DNA of 64,000 nt from Mytilisepta virgata. Taxonomy: Eukaryota; Mollusca; Bivalvia; Mytilida; Mytilidae. The DNA is taken from assembly GCA_028015205.1 (NCBI GenBank), contig CM051521.1, positions 91,674,513 to 91,738,512 of the forward strand. Direction: 5' to 3'. The position numbers were made by a program, and so were the translations under genes. The notes under the pieces were generated by a model, which saw only the letters and a program-made list of their open reading frames with translations, did no database searches and was not told the DNA's origin. Positions 12,520 through 24,228 of the stretch are shown piece after piece (within the stretch, counting starts at the first letter, position 1; each line of letters starts with the position of its first letter).

Positions 12520-12745
12520 ACACTGCCTCTGTGGGCTCGTGGAAGCATGCTCACCCCTAGTGCGGAAGGTCGTGGGTTCGATCCCCGGCCATGTTGAATT
12601 GGTATTTGCTAGCACATTAAAAATCTGGCTCAGCGTGTCGGTCTAGTACAAAGCAGGGATCATATTCATTGTCATATCAACATGTTCTCATCCTGATATG
12701 CACCTGGTTGCCACTGGACGTTAAACAGTAATCATCCACCCATAT
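12520..12745 (+). mobile_element. tRNA-derived SINE, copy 1, internally deleted
   Basis: The tRNA-like head has a B box at 12575-12585 (GGTTCGATCCC) and a likely A box near 12531 (TGGGCTCGTGG). The body ends in CCTGGTTGCCACTGGACGTT and an ATCC-type tail. Compared with the copy at 60485-60808 it lacks about 120 bp between ATTTGCT and AGCACATT. Transcription by RNA polymerase III is implied by the family, not shown. Confidence 0.75.
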
Positions 12746-13835
12746 AAAACCAAAAGTACATTAACCTTTCACCCTCATGGTAAACATTACACATGCAGGA
12801 ATTGTGCAGGGCTTTGCCAATGTCGCCAAATGTGATTTTTTGTTCAATCTGGCGACAGAATTTCATAGTTGGCAATATTTCTGGCAACAGAATTTTTCAA
12901 TCTTTTTTTTTTTTAAATCTGGCACTTAAGTGAAAACATTTTTAAATGGTTACTAAGAAACATCATTTTTAAGTTTTATATAATTATCTATGAACAGTTT
13001 AAATCAGGCCAATAAACACAACTGGTGTTTCAACAGTAAAAAAAACAATAACTTGCACGTGCTGAGATCGTTACTTGATTGCTCAATTGATTGACCACTC
13101 TGAGGACAATTCAATTTATACACTAAGATAGTATTTATATTATCCAAATTTTTATTAGTAATGAAATTAAATATGCATGCTTTTTAACACCTTTAAAAGC
13201 ATTACTATGTTGTTGGGTAATTCGGCACATTCATGTTAATGCGCCGAATAGACGATGCACAGAATTACCCAAAATGACTTTATATCATAAAATTTCCAAT
13301 CTACAAAGATTTTGATGCCACGTCCGGTTTAATATCAACAAAAGGGAGATATCAATTCCGAGAGCACAAAATTTCAAATCGTCAGAATTTTTTTTTCTGT
13401 TCCACATTCAATCTGTTTTTTGCTCATTTCTGCAGTAAATGATTATATTTTAACAAAATGCCTACCTTTTAGCCCACATTTCCCACCAAACAGTTTTGTT
13501 GGCTCATTTTAGTCCCATTTCTGATGAAATCATGTTACCCCTGGCCAGAAGTGACATTTCTGCCAAGTTTGACATACATGTATCCATTCCGGAATTGAAA
13601 CTTTTTTCATCTGAACACCTTTGGAGTCAAGTATGTTAGCATAGGAAAACTCTGGTAAGTTCCAAATTATCTCTGGAATGAATATGTCAAATTTTGCAAA
13701 AATTTATACAAATATTTGTTACTAAGTCATTTTTCTTTTAGAGTAATTTTAGGTATCAAAACCTTGTCGAAGTAATTTATTTATGATGTATTTTCAGTTT
13801 TTACCAGTAAAATGTTGGTGAAATTGTTTAAAAAC
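12746..13835. other. No gene; one short hairpin
   Basis: AT-rich. An imperfect hairpin at 13212-13275 pairs GGGTAATTC with GAATTACCC and has an inner AATGCGCCGAAT arm. Nothing else is supportable. Confidence 0.45.
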
Positions 13836-14393
13836 TAGAGGCTCTCAAGACCACCTAAGGACCATTTCTGCCAAGTTTGGTTCCAATTGGCTAATTGGTT
13901 TCAAACAAGAAGATTTTTTAATGAATTTTCCCATAGGGTTCTTTGTTTTACTAAGTTCAGCTGTTGTGCCATCTGGGTTGACATTCTGGGTCATGCTGAA
14001 TTTCAGATTGTCACCAAAAACATCATGGTGGCCATCTTGGATTTCAGATCGGCACAAAAAACATGACCTTTATAGATGACCATGTAAGGATCATTCTTGC
14101 AATATAACAATTCAATTGCTTTTGTAGTTTCAGAGAAGAAGATTTTTAAATTTCAGCCAATCAGAGTGCATAAATGACCAGGGCAGCCATGTTGAATTTT
14201 GGATCGGCACCAAAAACATGAAGTTTGTAGAGGACCATTCAATGAACATCTCCACAAAGTTTGGTTTCAATTGGCCATGGGGTTTTGGAGAAGAAAATTG
14301 AAATGTGAAAAGTTAACGGACAGACAGACGACGATGGACGCAAAGTCATGGCAATAGCTCACATGGCCTGTTAGGCCAAATGAGCTAAAAATT
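13836..14393 (+). repeat. Hairpin-ended dispersed repeat, copy 2 (short)
   Basis: It starts ACTAGAGGCTCTCAAGA, shares the ACCTAAGGACCATTTCTGCC and TTGGTTTCAAACAAGA subrepeats with copy 1, carries GACAGACAGACGACG, and ends in a palindromic arm AGCTCACATGGCC...GGCCAAATGAGCT. It is shorter than copy 1, with only about three subrepeats. Confidence 0.75.
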
Positions 14394-14444
14394 TAGTAAA
14401 ATGTAATGATTGTTTTTGAAGTGAGTTGAAAAAAAACATTTGCT

Positions 14445-14525
14445 CCTGGTTATAGGTCCAAGGTAAGTCGTATTGGCCTGAGGCCGCCTCAGGGCAATAT
14501 GGCTTACCCAGGACTTATAACTATG
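14445..14525. repeat. Short imperfect hairpin
   Basis: Arms GGTTATAGGTCC...GGTAAGTC and GGCTTACC...GGACTTATAAC flank a GC-rich centre (GGCCTGAGGCCGCCTCAGGG). It could be a foldback element remnant; no function is inferred. Confidence 0.5.
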
Positions 14526-15395
14526 CCAAAAAGAAAAACATTAGGCAATGATTATACCTTTATTAATTAACGGCCATAAAATAATCATATCAAATATAAT
14601 CCATCACCTGCTCTCAAGTTCCACAAATTTCTATTTGGGATACAAGGCCTGACTGATGCCATCAGTCTCTCCTGCCAGGCGACAATGTTGCTCAGAATGA
14701 CAGTTCTCCGATGTTTTATAGAGAGATAAGATAAATTAAGAGAGTCCCAAGACACACCTGCTTACTGTTCATTCATTTGATTTTATAAAGATTACAAAAA
14801 AGTTACAACGTAGAGCACAGTGCATAAAAACGATCGTGTTTGGTCATAATTTACAAATTTACAAATTATGACTCAAAATGAAGATCGTAACTCAATGTGA
14901 AATTTAAAACAATAGATTACAGACATCTAGTATTTTTTTATGTAAATTTGAAAATAACTTGAAACATTTTTTGATACCTTTTTTGGCTCATTTTACAGTT
15001 CAAATTTAGCGTAAAATTAGGATTTAAAAATTTCTCGATGACCAAGGCATATTTCTTGAACATTTGCAATGTAATATGAACCGTTATTCCTTTACTTTGG
15101 CAATAAAACAGTCAGAAAATTGCTGTTTTCTTTAAATAATGTACAATCAAAATATCTAGACTTGTTAGACCTTATCTTCCTCTCTCCCCTAATTATCAGC
15201 TTGATAATCATCATTTATGTGATCTATACTTATGAATACATAATACATATGATATTTGACACATCCAATGTCATACTATTTTACTCAAAAATGTATTGTT
15301 ATATCACCAATTAATACATGTATATGTAAAAAGACTTTTGAGAATGCAGTTGCAATTGTTTCTTTTGACTGGATAGCTATTTTTTTCTATTTCAG
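14526..15395. other. Presumed promoter/intron upstream of zinc-finger gene
   Basis: AT-rich with no coding signal. A pyrimidine-rich tract TTTTTTTCTATTTCAG ends at 15395 and looks like a 3' splice acceptor, so part of this stretch is probably the first intron of the zinc-finger gene. The upstream exon and promoter are not identifiable. Confidence 0.45.
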
Positions 15396-15503
15396 GTACA
15401 TCTGTAGACAAGTTATTTAATACAACCTTATGCCAGCTGAGTATCAATACATGTATAAACACTAATTTAACTACAGGGAATAGGACAATACAGATTTCTA
15501 AAA
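15396..15503 (+). other. Putative 5'UTR of the zinc-finger exon
   Basis: Begins right after the acceptor TTTCAG at 15395 and runs to the ATG at 15504. It has no long frame of its own. The initiator context AAAAATGG has A at -3 and G at +4. Confidence 0.5.
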
Positions 15504-17396
15504 ATGGACGACCCTGAAGAAGAGTGTATGGTTCCGTCGTCGGACAGTTTTGAAGTAGAGAATTTTTGTGACCCATCTTCTGGTTGTAACAGTTTTATTG
15601 ATAGGTTTGAAAATATTTTACAACAGTATGTGAGAGTGGATAATTCACAAGGAAAAAGGTTCCAGTGCATTATATGTTGCAATTATTTCTCTAGTACAAA
15701 TAATCTCAGGTACCATTTGTTTGAACTTCATGGTGAAGATAAACTCCATAAATGTGAAGTTTGTGGAGAGATTTTTAAGCAAAGGTATGACTGGATTGTC
15801 CATAAGAAAAATCACATTAAACCGAAGCCTTATAAGTGTGATAAGTGTGATAAAAAATTCATGAAAAAACATTCATTAAAGAGTCACGAAATGCTTCATT
15901 TGGGTATAAAATTTCCATGCCGTGTTTGTAGCAAAATTTTTGAAACTGATACGCGGCTTAAAGTCCACGAAAAGATACATTTATTGCATAAGAAGTATGA
16001 ATGCCAGTTATGTGGAAGGAGATTTACTGGTATGAGTGGGTTAAAATATCACATGTATAGTCATACCAACATGCATAAAATGAATTGTTCTATATGTGAC
16101 AGAAAGTTCATGAATTTTAAACAATGTATAAATCATGAAAAGATCCATACAGGAAATTTATCCACATTTTCATGCCATCTATGCAATAAAATATTCTTTA
16201 AGCAAACTAGTTTTGAAAATCATATGAACATTCATAATAAGAAATATTGTTGTGAAATTTGTCAGCAAAACTTTCAAACTAAATATGGACTTGCAAGTCA
16301 TTTGAAAATTCATTCTGGGGAGAAAGTTTACTCTTGCAATGATTGTGAAAAAGCATTTTATTCCAAATCAGCATTAAATAATCATGTCAAAATTGAACAT
16401 GACATCACTAAAGCCAAATACAGTTGTAAGTACTGCAAGAAAGGATTTATATCGAAATCAATTTTTGACGACCACATGCGAATGCATCAAGGAATAGTAA
16501 AATTTCACAAGTGTGATTTATGTTCAGCCTCTTTTTCACATAAAAGTTCACTGTTAAACCATAAAAGAAAACATTATGGAAGAAAATATACAAAAAGGAG
16601 AATCGGGCAACAATATAAATACGAATGTGAATTTTGTGGGAAAAAATTTAATACTCCTTCTGATAGAAAAAGTCATCTTTTCAAACATACTGGATATAAA
16701 CCATTTAGATGCCATATATGTGGAAAAGCCTTTAGAACACAGAGTTCGTGTAACATACATGTAAATATCCATACTTTGCCATATGAATGTGGAATTTGTC
16801 ATAAAAGATACAGTTGTAAAAGTCTTCTTGTAAGACATCTTAAGAGGCATCAGCAACAAATGAAGGATAGTCAGCTAGTTGACATAAACAGAGAGCAAGA
16901 AAATATAAAGTTGGAGAATAATTCATTAGAAGGTTGTGATACTAATAAACAGAAAGTCCATTGTGTTTCAGGCATAATTGTTCCAACTTCAAAGATAAAG
17001 TGTGAAACAAGTGGATCTCAAAACAATATTTCTAGTTCCTGTCATATATCATCTGCAACATATTCCGGTGTAAATAGTAATCAACAAACTGCTCCTGTAA
17101 CACTATCTAGCTTTTCAGGAATTAGCATTGATTCAAATATAAAAGATGAAGCTATAGTACCACTCAGTTCTGATAAATCAGGTCCAAATCTTGTACAAAA
17201 TGGATTCAAAACTGAAATTACCACAGCCTCAAATAGTAATGCTATATTGCCTGTTGAAGGAAATTCTTTGACGGTGAAGAAAGTTGGATCATTCACAGTA
17301 AATGCAGAGGATCTTAGAAAGATTTTGACAGGAAAGTTAGTGTTCAGTGAAGTCAAACCATTTGTAACTGAAGAGAATACAACAAATCAAAAGTAA
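15504..17396 (+). CDS. C2H2 zinc-finger protein with 14 fingers, 630 aa
   Basis: A single uninterrupted coding exon. An acidic N-terminus (MDDPEEE..., residues 1-50) carries no recognisable SCAN, KRAB, BTB or ZAD domain. Fourteen classical C2H2 fingers span about residues 53-456, each with the CxxC-12-H-x3/4-H pattern (for example YKCDKCDKKF, FRCHICGKAF, YECGICHKRY). Only some linkers resemble TGEKP (HSGEKVY, HTGYKPF). The last ~170 residues are Ser/Thr/Asn-rich, of low complexity, with possible sumoylation-like IKCE and IKDE patches. The family usually binds DNA in the nucleus as a transcription regulator; the target is unknown. The first ATG after a probable splice acceptor was chosen as start. 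No stops or frameshifts. It stands alone between repeats; orthology is not assignable from sequence. Confidence 0.93.
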   Translation: MDDPEEECMVPSSDSFEVENFCDPSSGCNSFIDRFENILQQYVRVDNSQGKRFQCIICCNYFSSTNNLRYHLFELHGEDKLHKCEVCGEIFKQRYDWIVHKKNHIKPKPYKCDKCDKKFMKKHSLKSHEMLHLGIKFPCRVCSKIFETDTRLKVHEKIHLLHKKYECQLCGRRFTGMSGLKYHMYSHTNMHKMNCSICDRKFMNFKQCINHEKIHTGNLSTFSCHLCNKIFFKQTSFENHMNIHNKKYCCEICQQNFQTKYGLASHLKIHSGEKVYSCNDCEKAFYSKSALNNHVKIEHDITKAKYSCKYCKKGFISKSIFDDHMRMHQGIVKFHKCDLCSASFSHKSSLLNHKRKHYGRKYTKRRIGQQYKYECEFCGKKFNTPSDRKSHLFKHTGYKPFRCHICGKAFRTQSSCNIHVNIHTLPYECGICHKRYSCKSLLVRHLKRHQQQMKDSQLVDINREQENIKLENNSLEGCDTNKQKVHCVSGIIVPTSKIKCETSGSQNNISSSCHISSATYSGVNSNQQTAPVTLSSFSGISIDSNIKDEAIVPLSSDKSGPNLVQNGFKTEITTASNSNAILPVEGNSLTVKKVGSFTVNAEDLRKILTGKLVFSEVKPFVTEENTTNQK

Positions 17397-17589
17397 TTGT
17401 TACAGTATCAAAATTTGTAAAGAATGTTAGTGAATCCTTTAAACAATGATACAAAAAAGTCTTTAAAATTATAACTTCTGGCATTTTTAATAGTACATTA
17501 TTATACATATATTCTAAATTTTTCGTACTTGAAAAGTTATTTTTTCTGCAAATTATAATAATATAATATATTTAGGTTAATCAGTTTGT

Positions 17590-17862
17590 TATTGATGTTT
17601 GTTTGTTTAGTTGGGGTTTAACACCGTTTTCAGCACATTTGGCTATTTCGCGGCAGCCAGTTTTTATTGGTGGAGGAAGCCAGAGTACCCAGAGAGAACC
17701 ACCGACCTTCGGTAGGAAAATTGGCAATCCTTGTCAACTAAGATCGGAGTCGAACACACCCCGCCACAGGATTCGAACTCACAACCTCAGCGTTGACAGG
17801 CTAGTGATCATTAGAAGTTATGATAAACTACCAACTAGAACACTCGGCCACCAAGGCCCTAG
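17590..17862 (-). mobile_element. tRNA-like SINE, minus orientation
   Basis: The reverse strand carries a B-box match GAGTTCGAATCC (17769-17780 on +) and a tRNA-like head near CTTGGTGGCCGAGTG (17850). The body ends in GGGGTTTAACACC-type sequence near 17612. The + strand frame 17603-17929 is a read-through artefact. The family differs from the ATCC-tailed SINE. Confidence 0.6.
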
Positions 17863-17989
17863 TTTGTTATTGAGGAAATCTGGTTACCTAATTTATTATT
17901 TATTTATCATGTGTTTATGCCCAATTTAAGCATGAATCAGCATGCCAGATTAGTCCCCTATCGACGATACTGTTTTTCACTGTTTTTTT

Positions 17990-20072
17990 TGCTCACCTTT
18001 CCTAAAAGGAAATGTAAGCTTTTGCCATCACTTGGCGTCCGTCGTCGTTAACAATTTTTCAAACATGTTCTCCTCTGAAACTACTGAATGGACTTGGATA
18101 AAACTTAGCATGATTGTTCCTTAGGGTATCCTGCACAAAGTGTATACTTCGATTTTTGATCCGTTGAAAAACATGGCCACTGTTACTAAAAATAGAACAT
18201 AGGGGTCAAACAACAGTTTTTCGCAATTATCTCAAAAATCATTAGGTTACGGCAAATTCTGCAGGTTGAAAGTTTCAGCATGATGAGAGCTACCGGTGTG
18301 CTGATTTTTTGTGAAAAACTGTCAACTGATGTTAGAGTAATTGCCCTTTTTTGACATTTTTGGCTTTTTTTCATGTTATGATTTCAAAAATCTTCTTCTC
18401 TGAAACTACTATTCAAAATCAAATGAAACTTGGTAAGATTGTTCCTTAGGGTATCCTGCAAAAAGATAATGCTTGGATTTTTGATTGGTCGAAAAACATG
18501 TCCGCCCTTACTAAAAATAGAACATAGGGGTCAAAATGCTGTTTTTTGCAATTTTTTCCTGAATTATAGAAAGAAAATGAAGATGAAAGCTACTTTCAAG
18601 GTAAACATGGTATCCCGAGTCGAATGGTGATGATGAAAGTTTGTTTTGGACGGCCATTTTTAAAATGGTTGCCATTTTCCCGCCATTTTTTACAATTGCT
18701 CGGATTTCAACAACATTTGGTTTTTAAAGTGAACATGGTATCCTTAGTGAATGGTGATGATGAGAATTTTGTATAACAATGATTAAACTTCATAATATGT
18801 GAGCTTTTAATTGCCATCACTTGGTGTCCGTCATCATCGTTGTTAACAAATTTTCAAGCATCTTCTCCTCTGAAACTACTAGGGGGATTTGGATGAAACT
18901 TAGCATGATTGTTCCTGCAATATTTCTTTTTCAAGTACATGTAATTGAAACTGTGATACTTCAGAAAAAGAGATTTCACTTTTTAGATGCCAAAGATGTA
19001 AGGTCACAGGTAACCAGAACAAATAGTCTGTTCAAAGGGTACTTACCACTGGTTAATTTCATCTAAGTGGTATCAACTCTCATTTAAAATGGCAAATGTT
19101 CAACTTCAAACACAACAGTTGTAGACATATTGCTGTTTAACAGTCATTGTTTATATGTCCTTCACAACATATCGAAAATTTAAAGTATTCCATTGCATTA
19201 TTTTTATATTTTATCAGGATAACAAATTCATCACCCCAGGGGAGATCATTTCGACCACCTCCATTACATAGGAATTCAGTAAAACTTTAAAGAGAACCTT
19301 ACTCTAGCAATGCTAGAGGTTGTCTGGCAAGCTATTTACTGACTTGAGGGTATGGAGGAACGGAATTCCAACATCTTACACTGTAGGAGTAAGGAGAACC
19401 TTACCAATTTTGTCAAGTGGCAATTTTCCTTACTGTTTTAAAGTGTATTGTATTATAAAAAGATCAATTTTCTTAATTTTTTATATGGAACATCTATGGA
19501 AGGTCCTTTACAAAATTTGCATAAATCATCCCGGTCCATGAAACAAAATGACTGCCATGAGCATTTACATGTTCTGATTGGTCGAAATTTAAAACTTCTA
19601 TTCCTCTGAAACCGTGAAGCCAAATGAACTGACTTTTGGTATGGAGCATCTATGGAAGGTCATTTACAAAGTTTGCATAAATCGTATGTCCGTGAAACAA
19701 AATGGCCGTCATGAGCATTTACATGTTCTGATTGGTTGAAACTTAAAACTTCTTCTCCTCTGAAATCATAAAGCCAAATGAAATGATTTTTGGTATGGAG
19801 CATCTATGGAAGGTCCTTTACAAACTTTGGATAGATCTTTCTATTCCGTGAAACAATATGGCCACCAGAAACCTTTATATGTTCTGATTGATCAAAATTT
19901 AAAACTTCTCCTCTGAAACTATTTGGCCAATGAACTTATACTTGGTATGAAGCATTTATAGAAGATCATTTACAAAGTTTCCAGAAATCAATCTAGTCTG
20001 TCAAATCAAATCAAAAGTTTGTGACTGCAAGGTGAGTGATACAGGCTCAGCCCACTGAGCCTCTTGTTTTAT
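17990..20072 (-). repeat. Hairpin-ended dispersed repeat, inverted copy with two subrepeat sets
   Basis: On the - strand it begins with AAGAGGCTCAGTGGGCTGAG and ends with GGTGAGCAAA. The CGACGACGGACGCCAAGTGA motif lies near the end (18020-18045), matching copy 1. Internal subrepeats are TTCTCCTCTGAAACTACT, ATTGTTCCTTAGGGTATCCT (18115 and 18440) and a ~130-bp set with ATGGAAGGTCCTTTACAAA, CATTTACATGTTCTGATTGG (19490-19990). Non-coding. Confidence 0.7.
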
Positions 20073-20330
20073 ATACTGCTTTATTTCTGCTTTTGCTTAT
20101 CTTATACACTTTAATGCTTCATGTACAATGTATGCTTTTGGTCTAGTTTTTATCCATGTGCTGCTTATTTTGAATGATTTTGTTTTTGCATGCTTTTTAT
20201 GTATGTCATATGTATGCATGTATTTGTTTTTGTTATCATATCTATAGTCTACAGAGCTCATGTTGTCTGTGTTATTATGTATATATATCTTGTGCCGACT
20301 TTAAATAAAGATTACTTACTTACCTACTTA
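20073..20330 (+). mobile_element. LINE 3'UTR remnant with (TTAC)n tail
   Basis: T-rich non-coding sequence ending GCCGACTTTAAATAAAGA followed by tandem TTAC units (20309-20330). This resembles the 3' end of mollusc LINEs; no ORF2 remains. Confidence 0.5.
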
Positions 20331-20604
20331 CTGACACAGACTCTGTCCGTCCTTCAGTCATAAGCAAATTGTTCGATTTTTGTTAAGTGGACTCATATCG
20401 ACGCATAACAGATCGAATTAACTTTAAGCATTATTCCATTGAAGTGATTTTATTAGGGCACAATATAGTTTTCACTGCGCCCATCTGTCTGTCTGTCCTT
20501 TAACAATTGTTGTTAGCACTCTCAATTCTACATTTCTCGACAGATTTCAACCAAATTTATATGGCAATACCTTGATTGATTTTGAAAACGAAATATTTTT
20601 TATA

Positions 20605-20850
20605 TAAGATATCTTATATACTTTCTAACATATCTCATATATTTTATAAGATATCTTATATAGTTTATAAAGTATCTCATATGGTTTATAAGATATCTCA
20701 TATAATTCATCAGATATCTTATAAAGAAAATAATGAGATATCTTATAAATTATATGAGATATCTTATAAACTATATAAGATATCTTATAAACTATATAAG
20801 ATATCTTATAAACTATATGAGATATCTTATTAAGTTTATTACATATCTCG
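20605..20850. repeat. 22-bp palindromic minisatellite
   Basis: About eleven units of the type AGATATCTTATAAACTATAT, each built on the dyad GATATC with a second dyad ATATAG/CTATAT-like between. The array starts diverged near 20605 and becomes nearly perfect at 20730-20830. The repetitive Tyr-Lys-Ile-Ser frame across it is a by-product, not a gene. It could extrude cruciforms. Confidence 0.85.
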
Positions 20851-22890
20851 AAGTTGGAATAAATAGTAAAACGGCTTGCCGTAATTTTGAGATAAATAGG
20901 GAGAAAACTGAAAAGGTCAATACTTTAATATCACTGTAGAACTATAATAAAACTTTAATGTTAATATATGTCTGTAAGAATAATGTCAGAACCATTTTTT
21001 CTTTTTGTCAGCAAAAGTCGCTGTGAATGTATTGTGGGTTATCATCTCATATCTACGTAGAACGTTCTGATGATAACTTTATTGCTCTGGAGATAAACGA
21101 CACTGTCATTAGATAGAATTTCTTTTTTTTTGCCCAAAAAATAGTCATTTTATGTATCATTACGACGATGACACATACAGGAATTAAAGAATTATTCAGA
21201 AGGAATACAATTAGCAAACCAAAGTTTGAATGTTTTCGTACGTATATTTAAGCGAATTCCTTTTCTTGATAAAACCTAAATTTCGTTGAAATAAAAGTCG
21301 TTGATACCAGTTTTAATGCAGAAGATGTGCACATCTCATCGATTTCGACTCATCAGGTGTGTTTTAGACCTAAAATGTTGAAAACCAAAACAACAATCCA
21401 AAAAGTTGAAGAGCAAATTCAAAAGTGCCAAAATGACCAGAAGGGGTAAAGCCAAAACCAAATAAGGACCGAGGTATTTGTAACAGCAAATTTTAAGTAG
21501 CAATTTCGGGCTATTACCGAAAGAGCATTAGTAGCAACTGAGCTGGAGAGAGATTATGAAAGTAAGATAGAGCTGGTTTAAATTTTGTTGCCATGCTAGG
21601 TCAGTTATTTTACTATTGTAAGGACTTTCCTTTCATGTTTCTTGGCTAAAATACTACTCTTAGTGATATGGGACTTCTCACCCAGGATTGATCTCCATCT
21701 CGCACCTGATGTCTGCATAAAATTTGCGACAATTTTGTTTTTGTTTAAACTTGAAAATATGTACGAAAAACTCGTCCTTAGCCCTGGGATCTTGATATAG
21801 TGAACTGTACAAAGATTGAAATCCTACCTGAGGAAATTGAGCCTCTTTACGAATGGGTAAAATGTCTAGTAATTCTACGGTGACGCGGGACATTTTAGCC
21901 GAAGATTTAACAGACAATATAGTGGAATTTAATATTTTATGTGGACATTTTAACGGAAGAGTTTGGTCAGTAAGCGTCTACCTCTTCCGTTAGCCATACT
22001 ATGCAGGCCCGTGCCTCCTGCTCACCAATAGAAAGGTGAAAGTAAGATTTTGAACAGTATATACTTGTAGTTCACTTTAATACACCTAGTCTTAATACAA
22101 TCTAAAGTGAACTCTAAAAAAAGAGATATGTACAATATTTACTCTGCGTCTAAATCCAATACTGAAGACATAATGGGCTTTACTAATGTCACTACTGCTG
22201 AACATTTCTGGTGTTCTGGGGCAACTTGCATGCAGTCTTTGACAAATGAATAAATCCAATAAATAAAAGTTACATGTAAAAATGTTCTGCTTAGATATCC
22301 ATTGAATTTTTACAGGTAAACATATTTTATTCCGCTTCGTGTCTACTGAAGTTCCCGCTAAAATGTCCATTCATACTATTAGAAAATCCGCTTAAATACC
22401 TGCGTCCTTCGATGGATAGGTTTGATGTCCCGTATTAAAGTAGAGAGGTTCTCCATCATGTCTATGGAAATCTTTTGAAACAGAAGTTTTTTTCGTTACC
22501 AGATATGTACCGTCTAGTGATAGGTGTAAATGAGTGATTGACATCAAATGAAAAGAACTTTGAGGGAATAAGAAATTTTTAATTACGAATTTAACAGGTG
22601 TATCACAAATAACAGTTATCATAACATCTTAATCTGTTAATTACATCGAAATGTAAAGAATTACCTGTCAGGATAATCTATTTCTTATAACACCAGTAAG
22701 TATCAGCTAACACTCTTGCACATTAAATGATTTAGTTCGAATTTTCTGTGGTAAGTACACAGACTTACCATTGTCGGGAACAAAATTTTTGTTCGACTCC
22801 TTTTAGAAACCGGAGCTTGAAAGACGGGACTTTCAAAATGGTTCGAGACATCGATGGTGTTCGAGTAATCCGAGTTCGACTGTTTACCGA
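20851..22890. other. Intergenic; contains one dispersed repeat
   Basis: No coding signal. The stretch 21300-21450 (CATCTCATCGATTTCGACTC, then GACCTAAAATGTTGAAAACC) is a copy of a dispersed repeat also present at 45490-45640, 59356-59450 and 59690-60440. Other frames here lack any domain. Confidence 0.55.
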
Positions 22891-22903
22891 TTCCTATCGT
22901 AAA

Positions 22904-22982
<79 letters not shown>

Positions 22983-23065
22983 GTATTTGAAAGTTTACAA
23001 ACAGAGTTTTAATGTTTAATCGTCTATTCTTTCTTGCTTTCTATCATTAAGGTTCGTGTATAAAA
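22885..23065. repeat. Direct duplicate of 25010-25110
   Basis: CCTATCGTAAACGATATA, TGTATTTGAAAGTTTACAAA and GTTTTAATG...TTAATCGT recur at 25012-25110 in the same order and orientation. One copy is downstream of the SLC23 gene, the other in its last intron, so the pair brackets the terminal exon. Confidence 0.8.
22898..22980. repeat. (AT)n microsatellite
   Basis: Uninterrupted TA dinucleotide run of about 80 bp. The homologous position at 25024 has only a few TA units, so the tract expanded in this copy. Confidence 0.95.
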
Positions 23066-23989
23066 AAATTTCAAGCAATATGTATTATTTTTGCGATATC
23101 TCCAAGAAGGGCAACAGTTTACTGTCACATGAAAGGGGAGGCATGATTTTGCTTACAGCAAAGGTTTGGTTTTGGTTTAGGGTGTCCGTGTTGAAAACCT
23201 GTTTAATGACCCCAAAATGGTAACTTAATATTAAAACCGTCTCCAAAAGATATTTTAATTTATATAAGACGACACATACCAGCTGAGGCAGTTTCCTGAT
23301 AGATTTTGAAAGGCATTGCTCCTCATCTCGAAAATGGAAAGAAGTAAAGTGAACATTTTATTTCACTTCAATGAGGCATAGTGTGAAATCTGAACACATA
23401 CTTCTCTCTACTGTATATTTATTTGGGAATATAATTTTTATTTCAGATATTTATTTTAGTAGTTTCACCAGGACATTTTCGTGCATATCATTCATTTTTT
23501 TCTCCGCACAGTCTTGTTCTATACAGCCGCCCAGGTCGTTAATTTTTGAAATTTTCGGTTTACATTTTCTGATCGTTGATAATCATAATATTTGTTCTTT
23601 CCAATTTTTAGTACGGATTTTTGTAAACTTTCAGGAAATCCACCAGTTATATTTTCGAGGTAAGAAAAATGGCACATATCCACTTTTCTCCCAAGAGGTT
23701 ACAAGGCATGCAATGACATGCAATAACACTACAAACATATCTAAATTTAAATTTTATTTTAAATATATATGTGAAATTGACTAAGACGGTGGTGCTCTGA
23801 CTTAATATATTTATCACTTCAAGATGGCTATCTGAATTTTAAAATGAGCAACAAAACAAGATGAATATTTGAATAAGAACTATTACTTAATATTAAAACA
23901 ATTATGTGACAGAGATCTAGGTGATCAATTCAAACGGAAATTATCATGTTGGATAAAACATATACAATAATTTGTGGACTAAAAGGAAT
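23066..23989 (-). other. Presumed 3'UTR and downstream region of SLC23 gene 1
   Basis: No coding similarity. On the - strand a polyadenylation signal AATAAA occurs about 235 nt after the stop (near 23752-23757), a plausible 3'UTR end. The + strand frame 23371-23784 has no recognisable domain. Confidence 0.4.
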
Positions 23990-24228
23990 TTATAATGATG
24001 TATTAGCTATTTTATAATCATTTTTATTATTGCTGGAGCTTGATTTCCACCAATTTTTACAGCTGCTTTGAGTGTATGTCGGAAATACAGGGAGGTACTT
24101 GAAAAACGGGAGTGCTTGCTCCAATCGCTTTGTTAGCCATGGAATTTCATAAACGTCATTTCCTTCTTCTGTTTTTGTAGTAAACTTGGTGTCCGATAAA
24201 ATAAATAATCCACGTTCCTCCTTTGAAC
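23990..24228 (-). CDS. SLC23 gene 1, terminal coding exon 11
   Basis: Cytosolic C-terminus starting GSKEERGLF, containing YEIPWLTKRL and FFKYLPVFPTY, ending at TAA 23992-23990. About 60% identical over 64 residues to the terminal exon at 61953-61718. Confidence 0.93.

Noticed and set aside
12575..12585. Functional tRNA gene
   Set aside because: B box is present but no cloverleaf or acceptor stem follows; it is the SINE head. The same holds at 60505.
16576..16764. Additional small frames on both strands inside the zinc-finger exon
   Set aside because: Shadows of the 630-aa frame.
17603..17929. Open frame with THNLSVDRL-like phrase downstream of the zinc-finger gene
   Set aside because: It is the antisense reading of a tRNA-like SINE, a frequent false ORF in mussel sequence.
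20576..20939. Tyr-Lys-Ile-Ser repeat protein
   Set aside because: Direct translation of the 22-bp palindromic minisatellite; no start context or conservation argument.
22748..22981. Frame ending in a Tyr-Ile repeat
   Set aside because: Translation of the (AT)n microsatellite.
23371..23784. 137-codon + strand frame downstream of SLC23
   Set aside because: Phe/Ile-rich low-complexity output, no domain, lies in the presumed 3'UTR region of the opposite strand gene.
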